From: JAEZJZ01 sp964450265
Lineage (GTDB): Bacteria; Bacillota; UBA994; UBA5500
Direction of reading: 5' to 3'
Assembly (NCBI GenBank): GCA_964450265.1
Contig: CAYVCY010000002.1
Coordinates: forward strand, 1-46,952
DNA length: 46,952 nt
Part shown: positions 1 to 8,218 of the stretch, in pieces
Layout of the letters: the number at the start of each line of letters is the position of its first letter
Position numbering within the stretch: position 1 is the stretch's first letter
The notes under the pieces: generated by a model
Seen by the model: the letters and a program-made list of their open reading frames with translations, nothing else
Told to the model about the DNA's origin: nothing
Database searches by the model: none
Translations under genes and position numbers: made by a program

Positions 1-2
1 GA

Positions 3-989
3 ATGCGGACAATTCTCTCCATCATTAAGACCGATCTAATTTTGCTTTCCCGGAACGTGATCGTGCTCTACATGGTATTATCCCCGGCATTATTGGCCTT
101 TGTTTATATGGCGGTGCTAGGCGGGATCAATCAAGAAACGCTCTCGCTTGCCGTTCCCAGCCAACTGCCCGCCGAAGTGGTGAAGCGGCTGCAGCGGGTA
201 GCCCGGGTGGAGCAATTGGATGGCGAACAAGCGGTGTTGCGCCGCGTGGAGCGCATGGACAGTGTTGCTGGTGTAATTTGGGATCAGGGCGCGTTTACCT
301 TGGTGTTGGAGGGTAATGAGCCGCAGGGCTTCGCCCCGCAGGCACAGTTGCTGCTGCAACGAGCTCTGGCTGAAGACATCCCGCAGCATCAGTCCCTGGA
401 AATCCCCTCCGCTGGAGGGCGATTGGCCGAGTTCATGGCCGCCTCGCTGCTGTTGCTGGTGATCTTTATGGCAGGTACCGTACTCGGCTTCAACATCGTA
501 GCCGAGCGGGAAAGCCGCTCCATCAAGGCTCTGGCTGTTACCCCGCTCACCCTGGGCCGGTATCTGCTGGCCCGCACCGCGAGCGCACTGCTCCTGGCCG
601 TGGCCAACACAGCGATCGTGGGGCTAGCTATCGGGCGCGCGGACATGGTGCCCCAGCTGCTGTTGGCTGCCTTGGCGGCTGCGGTGTTGCTTGGGCTGCT
701 GACTGCAGCCTTCGGCTACACCGCCGATAATCAGATCACAGCCATCGCGTCGCTAAAGCTGTTGCTGCCGTTGGTGTTGATTCTGCCTTTATCCAGCATG
801 TTCCTGTCGGATCAGCTGCAGTGGTTGTACTATTGGCTCCCTAATTACTGGTACTTGGTCGCCTTTCGTCAAGCATGGGCGGGGGCTGCAGCTCCCCTGG
901 CATTGCTGGCATTGCTGGCCACCAGTTTGCTCTGGGTGCTGTTGTTGAGCAGGCCGATAGCTCGGCGATTCGGATTGAAAAGGAGGTGA
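3..989 (+). CDS. ABC-2 type transporter permease
   Basis: Integral membrane subunit of an ABC exporter. The 328-residue product has one N-terminal membrane helix (about residues 18-40), an extracytoplasmic domain of about 100 residues, then five or six hydrophobic segments from about residue 143 to the end, the arrangement of the ABC-2 permease family. The conserved stretch GFNIVAERESRSIKALAVTP (about 162-181) is typical of these permeases just before the later helices. The start lies 3 bases into the window, so its ribosome site cannot be seen and a slightly longer form is possible. The partner ATPase is not in the window and may lie just upstream. The gene ends inside the ribosome site of the next small gene and shares an operon with a TetR regulator, which suggests inducible export of a toxic compound; the substrate is unknown. 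Confidence 0.85.
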   Translation: MRTILSIIKTDLILLSRNVIVLYMVLSPALLAFVYMAVLGGINQETLSLAVPSQLPAEVVKRLQRVARVEQLDGEQAVLRRVERMDSVAGVIWDQGAFTLVLEGNEPQGFAPQAQLLLQRALAEDIPQHQSLEIPSAGGRLAEFMAASLLLLVIFMAGTVLGFNIVAERESRSIKALAVTPLTLGRYLLARTASALLLAVANTAIVGLAIGRADMVPQLLLAALAAAVLLGLLTAAFGYTADNQITAIASLKLLLPLVLILPLSSMFLSDQLQWLYYWLPNYWYLVAFRQAWAGAAAPLALLALLATSLLWVLLLSRPIARRFGLKRR

Positions 990-994
990 TTCCG

Positions 995-1135
995 GTGCAG
1001 TGGTACCATTGGGCGCTGGCGGTAGTCGGTTTGGTGCTGTTCGTGTATATTAAGGTCAAGGCAGCAGGTCACTTCCTGCGGGCGATGAAGCGGCGGCAGG
1101 AAGAACGCGAGCGGCTTTGGGAGGATGATCAATAA
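995..1135 (+). CDS. Small single-pass membrane protein (46 aa)
   Basis: A 46-residue protein starting at GTG 995, behind a strong ribosome site (aaaggaggtga, 978-988) that overlaps the permease stop codon. A longer reading from ATG 875 would lie inside the permease gene and lacks this site. The product is one hydrophobic helix (about residues 5-19) followed by a strongly charged tail rich in K, R and E, predicted to face the cytoplasm. Its TAA stop overlaps the ATG of the TetR gene by one base (TAATG), so translation of the three genes is probably coupled. No family is recognised; a small accessory subunit of the exporter is possible but inferred only from position. Confidence 0.6.
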   Translation: MQWYHWALAVVGLVLFVYIKVKAAGHFLRAMKRRQEERERLWEDDQ

Positions 1136-1779
1136 TGCAACAAGACCAGCGCCGGGAATCACAGTCCGATTGGCAACACTTCCCAGTGACAGATAACCCA
1201 TTGCAGCAACTACCTGCGCTCTACACAGCGGCTCTGGATGAATTCTCGCAGAAATCGTTTGCTGAAGCCTCGTTAAACGACATCATCAAGCACGCGGGCA
1301 TGAACAAGGGCAGCTTCTATTATCGTTTTAAGGACAAGATGGCGCTTTATCTCTGTCTGGTGGACCTGATTACCCGAAAAAAAATGGCCCATTTCGCCGC
1401 CAAATCAATGCAAACAGATTTCCCGTCTGATTTCTTCGAACAGGTGAGTGTGCTGGCGCGGTCCGGGATGGAATTCGCCCTTAAGGAGCCCCGCGTATGG
1501 GGGGTGGGTAGGCAATTCATATCCGAGACGGAACAGGTCAAGCGACAGGTAAAACAGGCTTTTCCTGACCGTGGCAAAGACGGCCTGCGCAGCCTGGTGG
1601 AAGCAGGCGCGGTAGGTGGTCAGTTTAGAGATTGTTTTCCGGTGGACTTTGTGCTTGCCATCGTGGAGATGCTGCTGAACAACTTTGATGCCCTGATTTG
1701 GCCGCAGATGACTGATCACCAGTTGCTGCAACAGGTGGATCGGTTGGTGGAGTTGCTCAAGCATGGCTTCGCTATCTAG
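1135..1779 (+). CDS. TetR/AcrR family transcriptional regulator
   Basis: A 214-residue TetR-type repressor. The N-terminal helix-turn-helix is visible at about residues 38-66, with the family pattern of a helix ending in LNDIIKHAGMNKGSFYYRF. The remainder is an all-helical ligand-binding and dimerisation domain with no recognisable specificity. TetR proteins usually repress a nearby transporter and release DNA on binding the transported compound, so regulation of the ABC exporter encoded just upstream is likely. The ATG overlaps the stop of the small membrane protein gene; the ribosome site ggagg lies about 10 bases upstream. Confidence 0.88.
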   Translation: MQQDQRRESQSDWQHFPVTDNPLQQLPALYTAALDEFSQKSFAEASLNDIIKHAGMNKGSFYYRFKDKMALYLCLVDLITRKKMAHFAAKSMQTDFPSDFFEQVSVLARSGMEFALKEPRVWGVGRQFISETEQVKRQVKQAFPDRGKDGLRSLVEAGAVGGQFRDCFPVDFVLAIVEMLLNNFDALIWPQMTDHQLLQQVDRLVELLKHGFAI

Positions 1780-1780
1780 G

Positions 1781-1852
1781 GAGGGGGACAGAGGGGCGCA
1801 CGATTCGTTCTCCTCGCGAGGGAGACAAATCGTACGTCCCCCTGTCTTCCTC
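1781..1852. repeat. Imperfect inverted repeat of the GGGACAG/CTGTCCC type
   Basis: The gap between the TetR gene and uvrA holds a long imperfect hairpin. The left arm runs from gagggggacag through cacgattcgttctcc, and the right arm from agggagacaaatcgta through ctgtcttcctc. About three quarters of the positions pair around a short centre at 1814-1820. It resembles other GGGAC/GTCCC-rich palindromes in this window (near 11257, 16030, 26730, 36303 and 40223). No T-run follows, so a terminator role is uncertain. Confidence 0.5.
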
Positions 1853-1864
1853 TGTATTTGCCAG

Positions 1865-1893
1865 TTGCTGTGTTAGGCGGTGAGTGGTACAAT
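1865..1893 (+). promoter_or_regulatory. Sigma-A type promoter for uvrA
   Basis: TTGCTG at 1865-1870 and TACAAT at 1888-1893 are separated by 17 bases, close to the vegetative consensus. The -10 box lies 38 bases before the uvrA start. No LexA-like box was recognised by eye. Confidence 0.6.
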
Positions 1894-1931
1894 AGCGAAT
1901 GTATGTACGATGGGCAGGGGGGATGTAGAAT

Positions 1932-4757
1932 ATGCCCAACAAGAAGAAGATCGTGGTGCGTGGCGCTCGAGCGCATAACCTGCAGAGCGTCGATGTGGAT
2001 ATTCCTCGCGATCAATTGGTGGTGATTACCGGGCTGTCAGGGTCCGGCAAGTCATCGCTCGCTTTTGATACCATTTACGCCGAAGGGCAGCGGCGTTACG
2101 TGGAGTCGCTGTCAGCTTACGCCCGGCAGTTCCTCGGTCAGATGGACAAGCCGGATGTCGATTATATTGAGGGTCTCTCGCCGGCTATCTCTATCGATCA
2201 GAAAACTACCAGTCGCAATCCCCGGTCCACGGTGGGCACGGTGACCGAGGTCTATGATTATCTGCGTCTGCTGTTCGCCCGGGTAGGGCACCCATCGTGC
2301 CCCAATTGCGGCACCGAGATCGCTCAGCAGACGGTGGAGCAGATCGTGGATCAAGTGCTCAGCCTGCCTGAGCGCACTCGCATTCTGGTACTTTCCCCTA
2401 TGGTGCGAGGCAAGAAGGGCGAGCACAACAAGCTGCTGGAGGACCTGCAGCGAGAAGGCTATGTGCGCGTGCGGGTGGACGGCGATATGGTGGAGTTAGG
2501 CAGCAAGATCGATCTGGACAAGAATCGTAAGCATCATATCGAGGTGGTGGTAGACCGCCTGATCATCCGACCGGACATCGACGGGCGCTTGGCTGACTCT
2601 ATCGAAACAGCCACGGAGCTCTCCGGTGGACTGGTGATCATCAGCCAGGTGGATGGTCCGGAACAGCTGTTCAGCCAGAATTTCGCCTGTGTGGACTGCG
2701 GGTTCAGCTATCAGGAACTCAGCCCACGCATGTTTTCCTTCAATAACCCCTATGGCGCCTGTCCCACCTGTGCAGGGCTCGGGGCGCAAATGGAGTTTGA
2801 CCCGGATCTGATCATCCCCGACCAGAGTAAGTCTATTGAGGACGGGGCAATCGCCCCCTGGGCGGATAGCAGCAGCAACTATTACCCGGAGCTGCTCAGA
2901 TCTGCCTGCCACAAATACGATATTCCCTTGCGGAAACCGGTGGCCGAGCTGACCTCCGATCAGCTGCAGATCCTGATGCATGGGGGTCCAGAGCAGGTTA
3001 AGGTGCGTTACGCCGATAGCAACGGTCATCGCCGTGAGTTCAACTTGATCTATCGGGGAGTGATCCCCATGCTGGAGCGCAACCATCGGGAAACCAGTTC
3101 CGACTATATTCGCGAGAGCTTGGAGCAATACATGAGTGACCGGGCCTGTCCGGATTGTCAGGGGCAGCGGCTGAAGCCCGAGGTGCTCTCGGTGCGCATA
3201 GACGGCAAGAACATCGCCGAAGTAACCACCATGTCCATCTCTGACGCGCTGCAGTTTTTCCAGGATGTACGGCTGAGCGAACGGGAGCAGTTGATCGCTC
3301 GCCAGATCCTGAAGGAAGTGCGGTCACGTTTGGGCTTTCTGGTCAACGTCGGGCTGGATTATCTCACCCTGCATCGCAAAGCCGGCACCCTTTCCGGGGG
3401 AGAAGCGCAGCGGATCCGCCTGGCAACCCAGATCGGGTCCAGCCTCACTGGGGTGCTGTATATTCTGGATGAGCCCAGTATCGGGTTGCATCAACGGGAT
3501 AACAGCCGGCTGATCGAGACATTGAAGAACCTGCGGGATCTGGGCAATACGGTGATCGTGGTCGAGCATGATGAGGAGACAATGCGGGAATCTGACTATA
3601 TCGTGGATATGGGCCCTGGGGCTGGAGAACACGGCGGGAGGGTGGTAGCCACTGGCACTTTGCAGGATATCTGTGCCCAGCCAGAATCCATCACCGGGCA
3701 GTACCTGTCCGGGCAGCGCTTCATCGCTATCCCTGAGGAGCGGCGACAGCTGAATGGCAAGTGGCTGACGGTAACCGGTGCCCGGGAAAACAACTTGCGG
3801 AACCTGACAGCGAAGGTGCCCTTAGGCGTGTTCACCTGTGTCACCGGAGTATCCGGTTCTGGCAAAAGTACCTTGGTCAACGAAATCATTTACAAGCGCT
3901 TGGCGATGGAACTAAACCGGGCCAAGCGTAAGCCGGGAGCGCACGACCAGATCCTCGGTCTGGAACACCTGGAGAAGGTGATTGAGATCGATCAGGCACC
4001 GATCGGGCGCACTCCGCGATCCAACCCGGCTACCTATACCGGAACCTTTGATCTGATCCGCCAGCTGTTTGCGCAGACCCAGGACTCCAAGATGCGGGGC
4101 TATGCACCAGGACGCTTTAGCTTCAATGTGCGCGGCGGACGCTGCGAAGCCTGTCGCGGCGATGGGATCATCAAGATCGAGATGCACTTTCTGCCTGACG
4201 TCTACGTTCCCTGTGAGGTCTGCGGCGGCAAGCGCTATAACCGGGAGACGTTGGAGGTGCGCTACAAGGGGCGGACTATCGCCGATGTGCTGGATATGAC
4301 CATTTCTGAAGCTTTGGATTTCTTCCAGGCCATCCCTCGCATTCAGCGCAAGCTGCAGACGATGGTGGACGTGGGCCTGGGCTATATGCGTCTGGGGCAG
4401 CCGGCTACCACCCTTTCCGGCGGTGAGGCACAACGGGTGAAACTGGCTACCGAGCTCAGCCGCCGCAGCAACGGCCGCACCCTATACATTTTGGATGAAC
4501 CGACCACCGGTCTGCATCTGGCGGATATTCAGCGGTTGCTGGATGTGTTGCAGCGACTGGTGGAGGCCGGCGATACGGTGCTGGTGATCGAACACAATCT
4601 GGACGTGATCAAGACTGCCGATTACATTATCGACCTCGGCCCGGAAGGCGGCGAGCGCGGCGGCCAGGTGCTGGCCACCGGTACGCCCGAGGACATCGTC
4701 GCCGTACCCGAGTCATATACGGGGCAATTCTTGAGCCGCGTTCTGCCCAAAGCCTAA
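1932..4757 (+). CDS. uvrA: Excinuclease ABC subunit A
   Basis: Damage-recognition ATPase of nucleotide excision repair; it loads UvrB on damaged DNA. The 941 residues match the usual length. Seen in order: first Walker A GLSGSGKSS (34-42), a CPNC pair near 123, the insertion region with paired CxxC motifs at about 251-277, a first ABC signature LSGGEAQRIRLA (about 486), a second Walker A GVSGSGKST (about 639), the zinc module CEAC...CEVC (about 737-763), and a second signature LSGGEAQRVKLA (about 830) with its Walker B ILDEPTTGLH. The protein appears complete. uvrB is not adjacent, but uvrC follows 0.8 kb downstream. The ATG is preceded by a weak GGGGGGA ribosome site. Confidence 0.97.
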   Translation: MPNKKKIVVRGARAHNLQSVDVDIPRDQLVVITGLSGSGKSSLAFDTIYAEGQRRYVESLSAYARQFLGQMDKPDVDYIEGLSPAISIDQKTTSRNPRSTVGTVTEVYDYLRLLFARVGHPSCPNCGTEIAQQTVEQIVDQVLSLPERTRILVLSPMVRGKKGEHNKLLEDLQREGYVRVRVDGDMVELGSKIDLDKNRKHHIEVVVDRLIIRPDIDGRLADSIETATELSGGLVIISQVDGPEQLFSQNFACVDCGFSYQELSPRMFSFNNPYGACPTCAGLGAQMEFDPDLIIPDQSKSIEDGAIAPWADSSSNYYPELLRSACHKYDIPLRKPVAELTSDQLQILMHGGPEQVKVRYADSNGHRREFNLIYRGVIPMLERNHRETSSDYIRESLEQYMSDRACPDCQGQRLKPEVLSVRIDGKNIAEVTTMSISDALQFFQDVRLSEREQLIARQILKEVRSRLGFLVNVGLDYLTLHRKAGTLSGGEAQRIRLATQIGSSLTGVLYILDEPSIGLHQRDNSRLIETLKNLRDLGNTVIVVEHDEETMRESDYIVDMGPGAGEHGGRVVATGTLQDICAQPESITGQYLSGQRFIAIPEERRQLNGKWLTVTGARENNLRNLTAKVPLGVFTCVTGVSGSGKSTLVNEIIYKRLAMELNRAKRKPGAHDQILGLEHLEKVIEIDQAPIGRTPRSNPATYTGTFDLIRQLFAQTQDSKMRGYAPGRFSFNVRGGRCEACRGDGIIKIEMHFLPDVYVPCEVCGGKRYNRETLEVRYKGRTIADVLDMTISEALDFFQAIPRIQRKLQTMVDVGLGYMRLGQPATTLSGGEAQRVKLATELSRRSNGRTLYILDEPTTGLHLADIQRLLDVLQRLVEAGDTVLVIEHNLDVIKTADYIIDLGPEGGERGGQVLATGTPEDIVAVPESYTGQFLSRVLPKA

Positions 4758-4892
4758 ACCTGCTCATTCTGGACAAGCTATGAGGGCATCAAGTCTCAAG
4801 CCATGCGACACGGACTTTCTCAGGGATGAGACCAGTTGGGCTGATGCGGGATGCCGGATGAAAGCTTCTTGATTACTGAGGAGGTTGTTCAG

Positions 4893-5276
4893 TTGAGCGA
4901 ACAGGACAAGCGTCTCTGGCGGGATGTGCTGCATGCCTTGCAGAGCAAGCTGGAGACCGAGGCGGCGGATATCAATCTGATCATTCAGGGCAGCAAAGTT
5001 ACCCTTTCCGGCGTGGTGGATGTTTACGCCGACAAGCTGGCCGCCGGCGAAGCGGTGAGGGCAGTGCATGGGGTGGAGGTGGTAGAGAACGGCCTCACTG
5101 TGGCTACCGACGGGGGGATTGAGGACCAGGAGATCAAGGTGGCTATCGAGCCCAAGCTGCAGCAGCATGGTCTGCCAGTGGTAGGTGTGCAAGTGCATAG
5201 TGGCGATGTTTTGCTGCAGGGCGAGGCCCGGGATTCGTCCGAGAAGACGGGTATCGCCTCTGCGACCGCGGAGTGA
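4893..5276 (+). CDS. BON-domain protein
   Basis: A 127-residue soluble protein read from TTG 4893, which has a good ribosome site (gaggaggt) 7 bases upstream; ATG 4851 in the same frame lacks one. Two BON-like alpha/beta repeats are seen: residues about 4-66, containing INLIIQGSKVTLSGVVDVYADK and a hydrophobic stretch EAVRAVHGVEVVENGLTV, and a shorter second unit from about residue 75 to 115. BON domains bind membranes or ligands and occur in stress-related and peptidoglycan-associated proteins. There is no signal peptide, so a cytoplasmic location is likely. The gene stands between uvrA and uvrC with no evident functional link; its specific role is unknown. Confidence 0.65.
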   Translation: MSEQDKRLWRDVLHALQSKLETEAADINLIIQGSKVTLSGVVDVYADKLAAGEAVRAVHGVEVVENGLTVATDGGIEDQEIKVAIEPKLQQHGLPVVGVQVHSGDVLLQGEARDSSEKTGIASATAE

Positions 5277-5340
5277 TGGGCGTGAAGTCGGTGAATGACA
5301 GCGCTTTGAAGGTGAAGAGGGAATAGCGTGAAGGAAAAAG

Positions 5341-5446
5341 TCTCTCTCTCCCTCCGTCATGGCTCACGCCATGCCACCTCCCTCGTCAGAGGGAGGCGAG
5401 TCTTGCCCCCTCGCTGAGGGGGCTGTCGCGCCAGCGACTGGGGGAG
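5341..5446. repeat. Dispersed palindromic repeat, copy A
   Basis: This intergenic element has two modules. The first, 5350-5405, reads from ccctccgtcatggctcacgc to gagggaggcgagtcttg and contains the palindrome cctccctcgtcagagggagg. The second, 5406-5446, is ccccctcgctgagggggctg followed by tcgcgccagcgactggggga. A second copy, nearly identical in the first module, lies at 24101-24210. It carries no coding sequence and resembles the small non-coding palindromic repeats common in Bacillota genomes. Confidence 0.8.
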
Positions 5447-5447
5447 T

Positions 5448-5481
5448 CAAGAATGGGCTGTCGTGCGACAGCCCATTCTTG
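5448..5481. terminator. Perfect 16-bp palindromic hairpin
   Basis: Arms 5448-5463 and 5466-5481 are exact reverse complements with a 2-base loop. The stem contains gggctgtcg/cgacagccc, the core of the adjacent repeat family. There is no T-run, so it may be a repeat remnant that also blocks transcription from the uvrA side; true terminator function is not shown. Confidence 0.45.
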
Positions 5482-5496
5482 CTGCTCCGCTTCTGA

Positions 5497-5502
5497 TATA
5501 AT
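5497..5502 (+). promoter_or_regulatory. Possible -10 box for uvrC
   Basis: TATAAT lies 25 bases before the uvrC start. No convincing -35 hexamer is seen 16-18 bases upstream; that stretch is the right arm of the 5448-5481 hairpin. Promoter call is tentative. Confidence 0.35.
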
Positions 5503-5526
5503 TGATCTAGGAGCATCCGATCGGGG

Positions 5527-7392
5527 GTGAGGGTGATCGTGAGCGGTGTGCGAGACAAGTTGGCGCTGCTGCCGGACAAGCCGGGCGTCTATCTGTTCAA
5601 GGACAAGGACGGGCAGTTAATCTACATCGGCAAGGCGGTTTCGTTGCGTCAGCGGGTGCGTTCGTATTTTCAGGCAGGTGCTCAGCATGGCGCCAAGGTG
5701 CAGGCGATGGTGCAGAAAGTGACCGATCTCGACTTCATGATCACCGATAACGAGGTAGAGGCTCTCATCCTGGAGAGCAATCTGATCAAGCAGCATCAAC
5801 CTTGGTACAATATCCGGATCAAGGATGACAAGCATTATCCCTACTTGAAGCTGACCACGCAGGAGCTCTATCCGCGTCTGGTGGTGGCTCGTCGCATCAG
5901 TAAGGATGGCGCTAAGTACTATGGGCCTTATCCCAGCGCTACCGCTATGCGCAACACGATGAAGGTGATTCGTCGGCTGTTTCCCCTGCGTACCTGTAAG
6001 CAGTCACTGATTGGGGCACCGGTGGGGCGGCCATGCTTGAATTCGCACATCGGTCGCTGCCTAGGGCCGTGCACCGGGCAGGTGACGCCAGAACGCTATC
6101 GGGAAGTGGTGCACGAGGTGGACCTCTTTCTGTCCGGGCGTTATCAGGCGCTGGTGGAGCGATTAGAAGGGCAGATGGAACAGGCAGCCGCAGGGATGCT
6201 CTTCGAGCGGGCGGCCGAGTTGCGGGACCAGTTGCGCTCGGTGCAGCAGGTGATGGAGAAGCAGAAGATGATCTCCGCCGGGTTGGAGGATCGCGATCTG
6301 GTTGCCTTAGCCAGAGGGGTGGAAGAGACCTGCGTCAGCGTGTGGCTGATGCGGGACGGACGCACCCTCGGCCGTCGCAATTTCTTCCTCACCGGTACGG
6401 AAGAGATGTCCCGGGGCGAGGTGTTGGCCGCCTTCCTGAAGCAGCATTACGCCCATGTGAATGAGTTGCCGCCGGAGATTCTGTTGGCCGCAGAGCTGCC
6501 GGAGGAGGACGGGCAGGTGGTGGCCGATTGGCTATCCGGTCGGCGGGGGCACAAGGTACACTTGGTGGTACCCAAGCGGGGCGCTAAGAAACAGCTGATC
6601 GAGATGGTGGAAAAGAATGCGGTGGCCGCCCTGGAGGAACGCCTTGCCCAGGTGCTCAGCGAAGGCCAGTTGCTGCAGTCAGCCCTCTTGGAGCTGGCGC
6701 ACTATTTGGGATTGCAGCACCCCCCTCGGCGCATCGAGTGTTATGATATATCCAACATCTCTGGCACTGAGGCCGTCGGATCCATGGTGGCCATGCTGGA
6801 GGGCAAAGCTGCCAAAGAGGAATACCGTCGCTTCAAAATTCGTGACATCGCAGGCCCCAACGACTTCGCGATGATGCAGCAGGTGATCAGGCGTCGCTTC
6901 CGGCGGGTGCAGCTGGACGATGCCAAATTCAGCGACTTGCCAGATCTGATCATCGTCGATGGCGGCAAAGGTCAACTGTCATCGGCGCGGGCTGCATTGC
7001 AAGGTCTGGGTTTTGGCCATCTGCCTATCGTGGGCTTGGCCAAGGAAAACGAGTGGTTGTTCAAGCCGGACCAGTCAGAACCGATAGTCCTGCCGCGGCA
7101 ATCCCAGAGCCTTTATCTGGTGCAGCGCATCCGGGATGAAGCCCATCGCTTCGCAATTACTTACCATCGCCGCCTGCGGGCCAAGCGCCAAGTGGCGTCG
7201 TGGCTAGAGGGGTGTCCCGGCATCGGGGTGGCCCGGCGTACGGCTCTGCTGCGCAGCTTTGGATCCCTGCAGAAGCTGAGTCAGGCCGAGGTGCACGAGC
7301 TGGCCGCAGTGCCCGGGATGACCCAGCAGGCGGCCGAAAACCTCTATGGTTATTTGCGTCAGCCATCATCGCCGGAAGCAGGCAAGAGATAG
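5527..7392 (+). CDS. uvrC: Excinuclease ABC subunit C
   Basis: Dual-incision nuclease of nucleotide excision repair, acting with UvrB. The 621-residue product shows the N-terminal GIY-YIG nuclease (GVYLFKDKDGQLIYIGKA at about 20-37), a UVR domain for UvrB contact (about 212-245), the C-terminal RNase H-like nuclease with IECYDISNISGTEAVGSMV (about 403) and IIVDGGKGQL (about 477), and a helix-hairpin-helix pair near the end (PGIGVARRTALLRSFGS and VPGMTQQAAENLY). Length is normal. The start is uncertain: GTG 5527 is used, but GTG 5533 or 5539 sits better behind the GGGGGTGA stretch at 5523-5530 and would shorten the protein by only 2-4 residues. Confidence 0.96.
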   Translation: MRVIVSGVRDKLALLPDKPGVYLFKDKDGQLIYIGKAVSLRQRVRSYFQAGAQHGAKVQAMVQKVTDLDFMITDNEVEALILESNLIKQHQPWYNIRIKDDKHYPYLKLTTQELYPRLVVARRISKDGAKYYGPYPSATAMRNTMKVIRRLFPLRTCKQSLIGAPVGRPCLNSHIGRCLGPCTGQVTPERYREVVHEVDLFLSGRYQALVERLEGQMEQAAAGMLFERAAELRDQLRSVQQVMEKQKMISAGLEDRDLVALARGVEETCVSVWLMRDGRTLGRRNFFLTGTEEMSRGEVLAAFLKQHYAHVNELPPEILLAAELPEEDGQVVADWLSGRRGHKVHLVVPKRGAKKQLIEMVEKNAVAALEERLAQVLSEGQLLQSALLELAHYLGLQHPPRRIECYDISNISGTEAVGSMVAMLEGKAAKEEYRRFKIRDIAGPNDFAMMQQVIRRRFRRVQLDDAKFSDLPDLIIVDGGKGQLSSARAALQGLGFGHLPIVGLAKENEWLFKPDQSEPIVLPRQSQSLYLVQRIRDEAHRFAITYHRRLRAKRQVASWLEGCPGIGVARRTALLRSFGSLQKLSQAEVHELAAVPGMTQQAAENLYGYLRQPSSPEAGKR

Positions 7393-7425
7393 AACTCAGT
7401 TATCAGACGGGAAGGAGTTGAACCC

Positions 7426-8217
7426 ATGCAACCAGGCAATAAAGTTCATCTTGTAGATGATCGGCAGAATTTCAGTGTCGTTTATCACGAGCTCTGGGAC
7501 TACTACCTACCGATGATCGGCCCAGCAGCTACCCTGCTCTATTGCTACCTGCTACGGCTAGTTCGGCATGGGTTGTCTGGACCTGGCGGTGCCGGCTGGC
7601 AGGCCGAGATATGTGGCCCCATGGGCATGACGCTCAACGAAAGTCACCAAGCTTGGGCCAGACTGCAGGAGTTTGGGCTGGTGATCGCTCAATCCGATGG
7701 CAGTTATGCCTTGACGTCGCCTAAGACCAAAGACGACTTCCAGGGCGCTTTCGCCGACACAATGCCACTACAACAACAGCTGACGCCGGTGAGCAGTGAA
7801 GCGCAGGTGAGGACCGAGGCGCTGATGCGCGGTCAGCGACGCAGCCGTGCCCAAAAGAGCATGCTATCTATCGTTGAGCAGGAGTTTGGACGCGCTCTGA
7901 GCACCACCGAGATGGAAAAACTACTAGTTCTGGAGAAGGCATACGCCCGGGACCTGCTGGAATTAGCAGCCGAGATAGCGGTGATCAACCAAGCCAGGAG
8001 TCTGTCATACATCGAGCAGATTCTGCTCAATTGGCAGCTGAAGGGTATCACCACCGCTCAGGCCGCCAGGGAGGATGCTGATCAGCATCGGATGCAAAAG
8101 GCCCGTCGGCGCAGCGGAAAGAAAGCGGAGAGCTCCCTCAAGCAGGGCGACAGCGAATTGCAAGATCTATTGAATGATGTCAGGCTTTATCGAGCCTTGC
8201 CACCAAAGGAGGACTAG
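7426..8217 (+). CDS. dnaD: DnaD-domain primosome protein
   Basis: A 263-residue replication-initiation protein of the DnaD type. The N-terminal winged helix covers about residues 10-105 (FSVVYHELWDYYLPMIG opens it). After a linker, the C-terminal DnaB_2/DnaD domain runs from about 143 to 215, with the characteristic YIEQILLNWQLKGITT near 188-203. In Bacillota DnaD helps remodel DNA at oriC and restart sites and recruits the helicase-loader system. It lies 33 bases after uvrC and immediately before a helicase-loader-like ATPase, a pairing that supports the assignment. The start ATG has an aaggag site 10 bases upstream. The C-terminal 40 residues are lysine/arginine rich, fitting DNA binding. 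Confidence 0.85.
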   Translation: MQPGNKVHLVDDRQNFSVVYHELWDYYLPMIGPAATLLYCYLLRLVRHGLSGPGGAGWQAEICGPMGMTLNESHQAWARLQEFGLVIAQSDGSYALTSPKTKDDFQGAFADTMPLQQQLTPVSSEAQVRTEALMRGQRRSRAQKSMLSIVEQEFGRALSTTEMEKLLVLEKAYARDLLELAAEIAVINQARSLSYIEQILLNWQLKGITTAQAAREDADQHRMQKARRRSGKKAESSLKQGDSELQDLLNDVRLYRALPPKED

Positions 8218-8218
8218 G

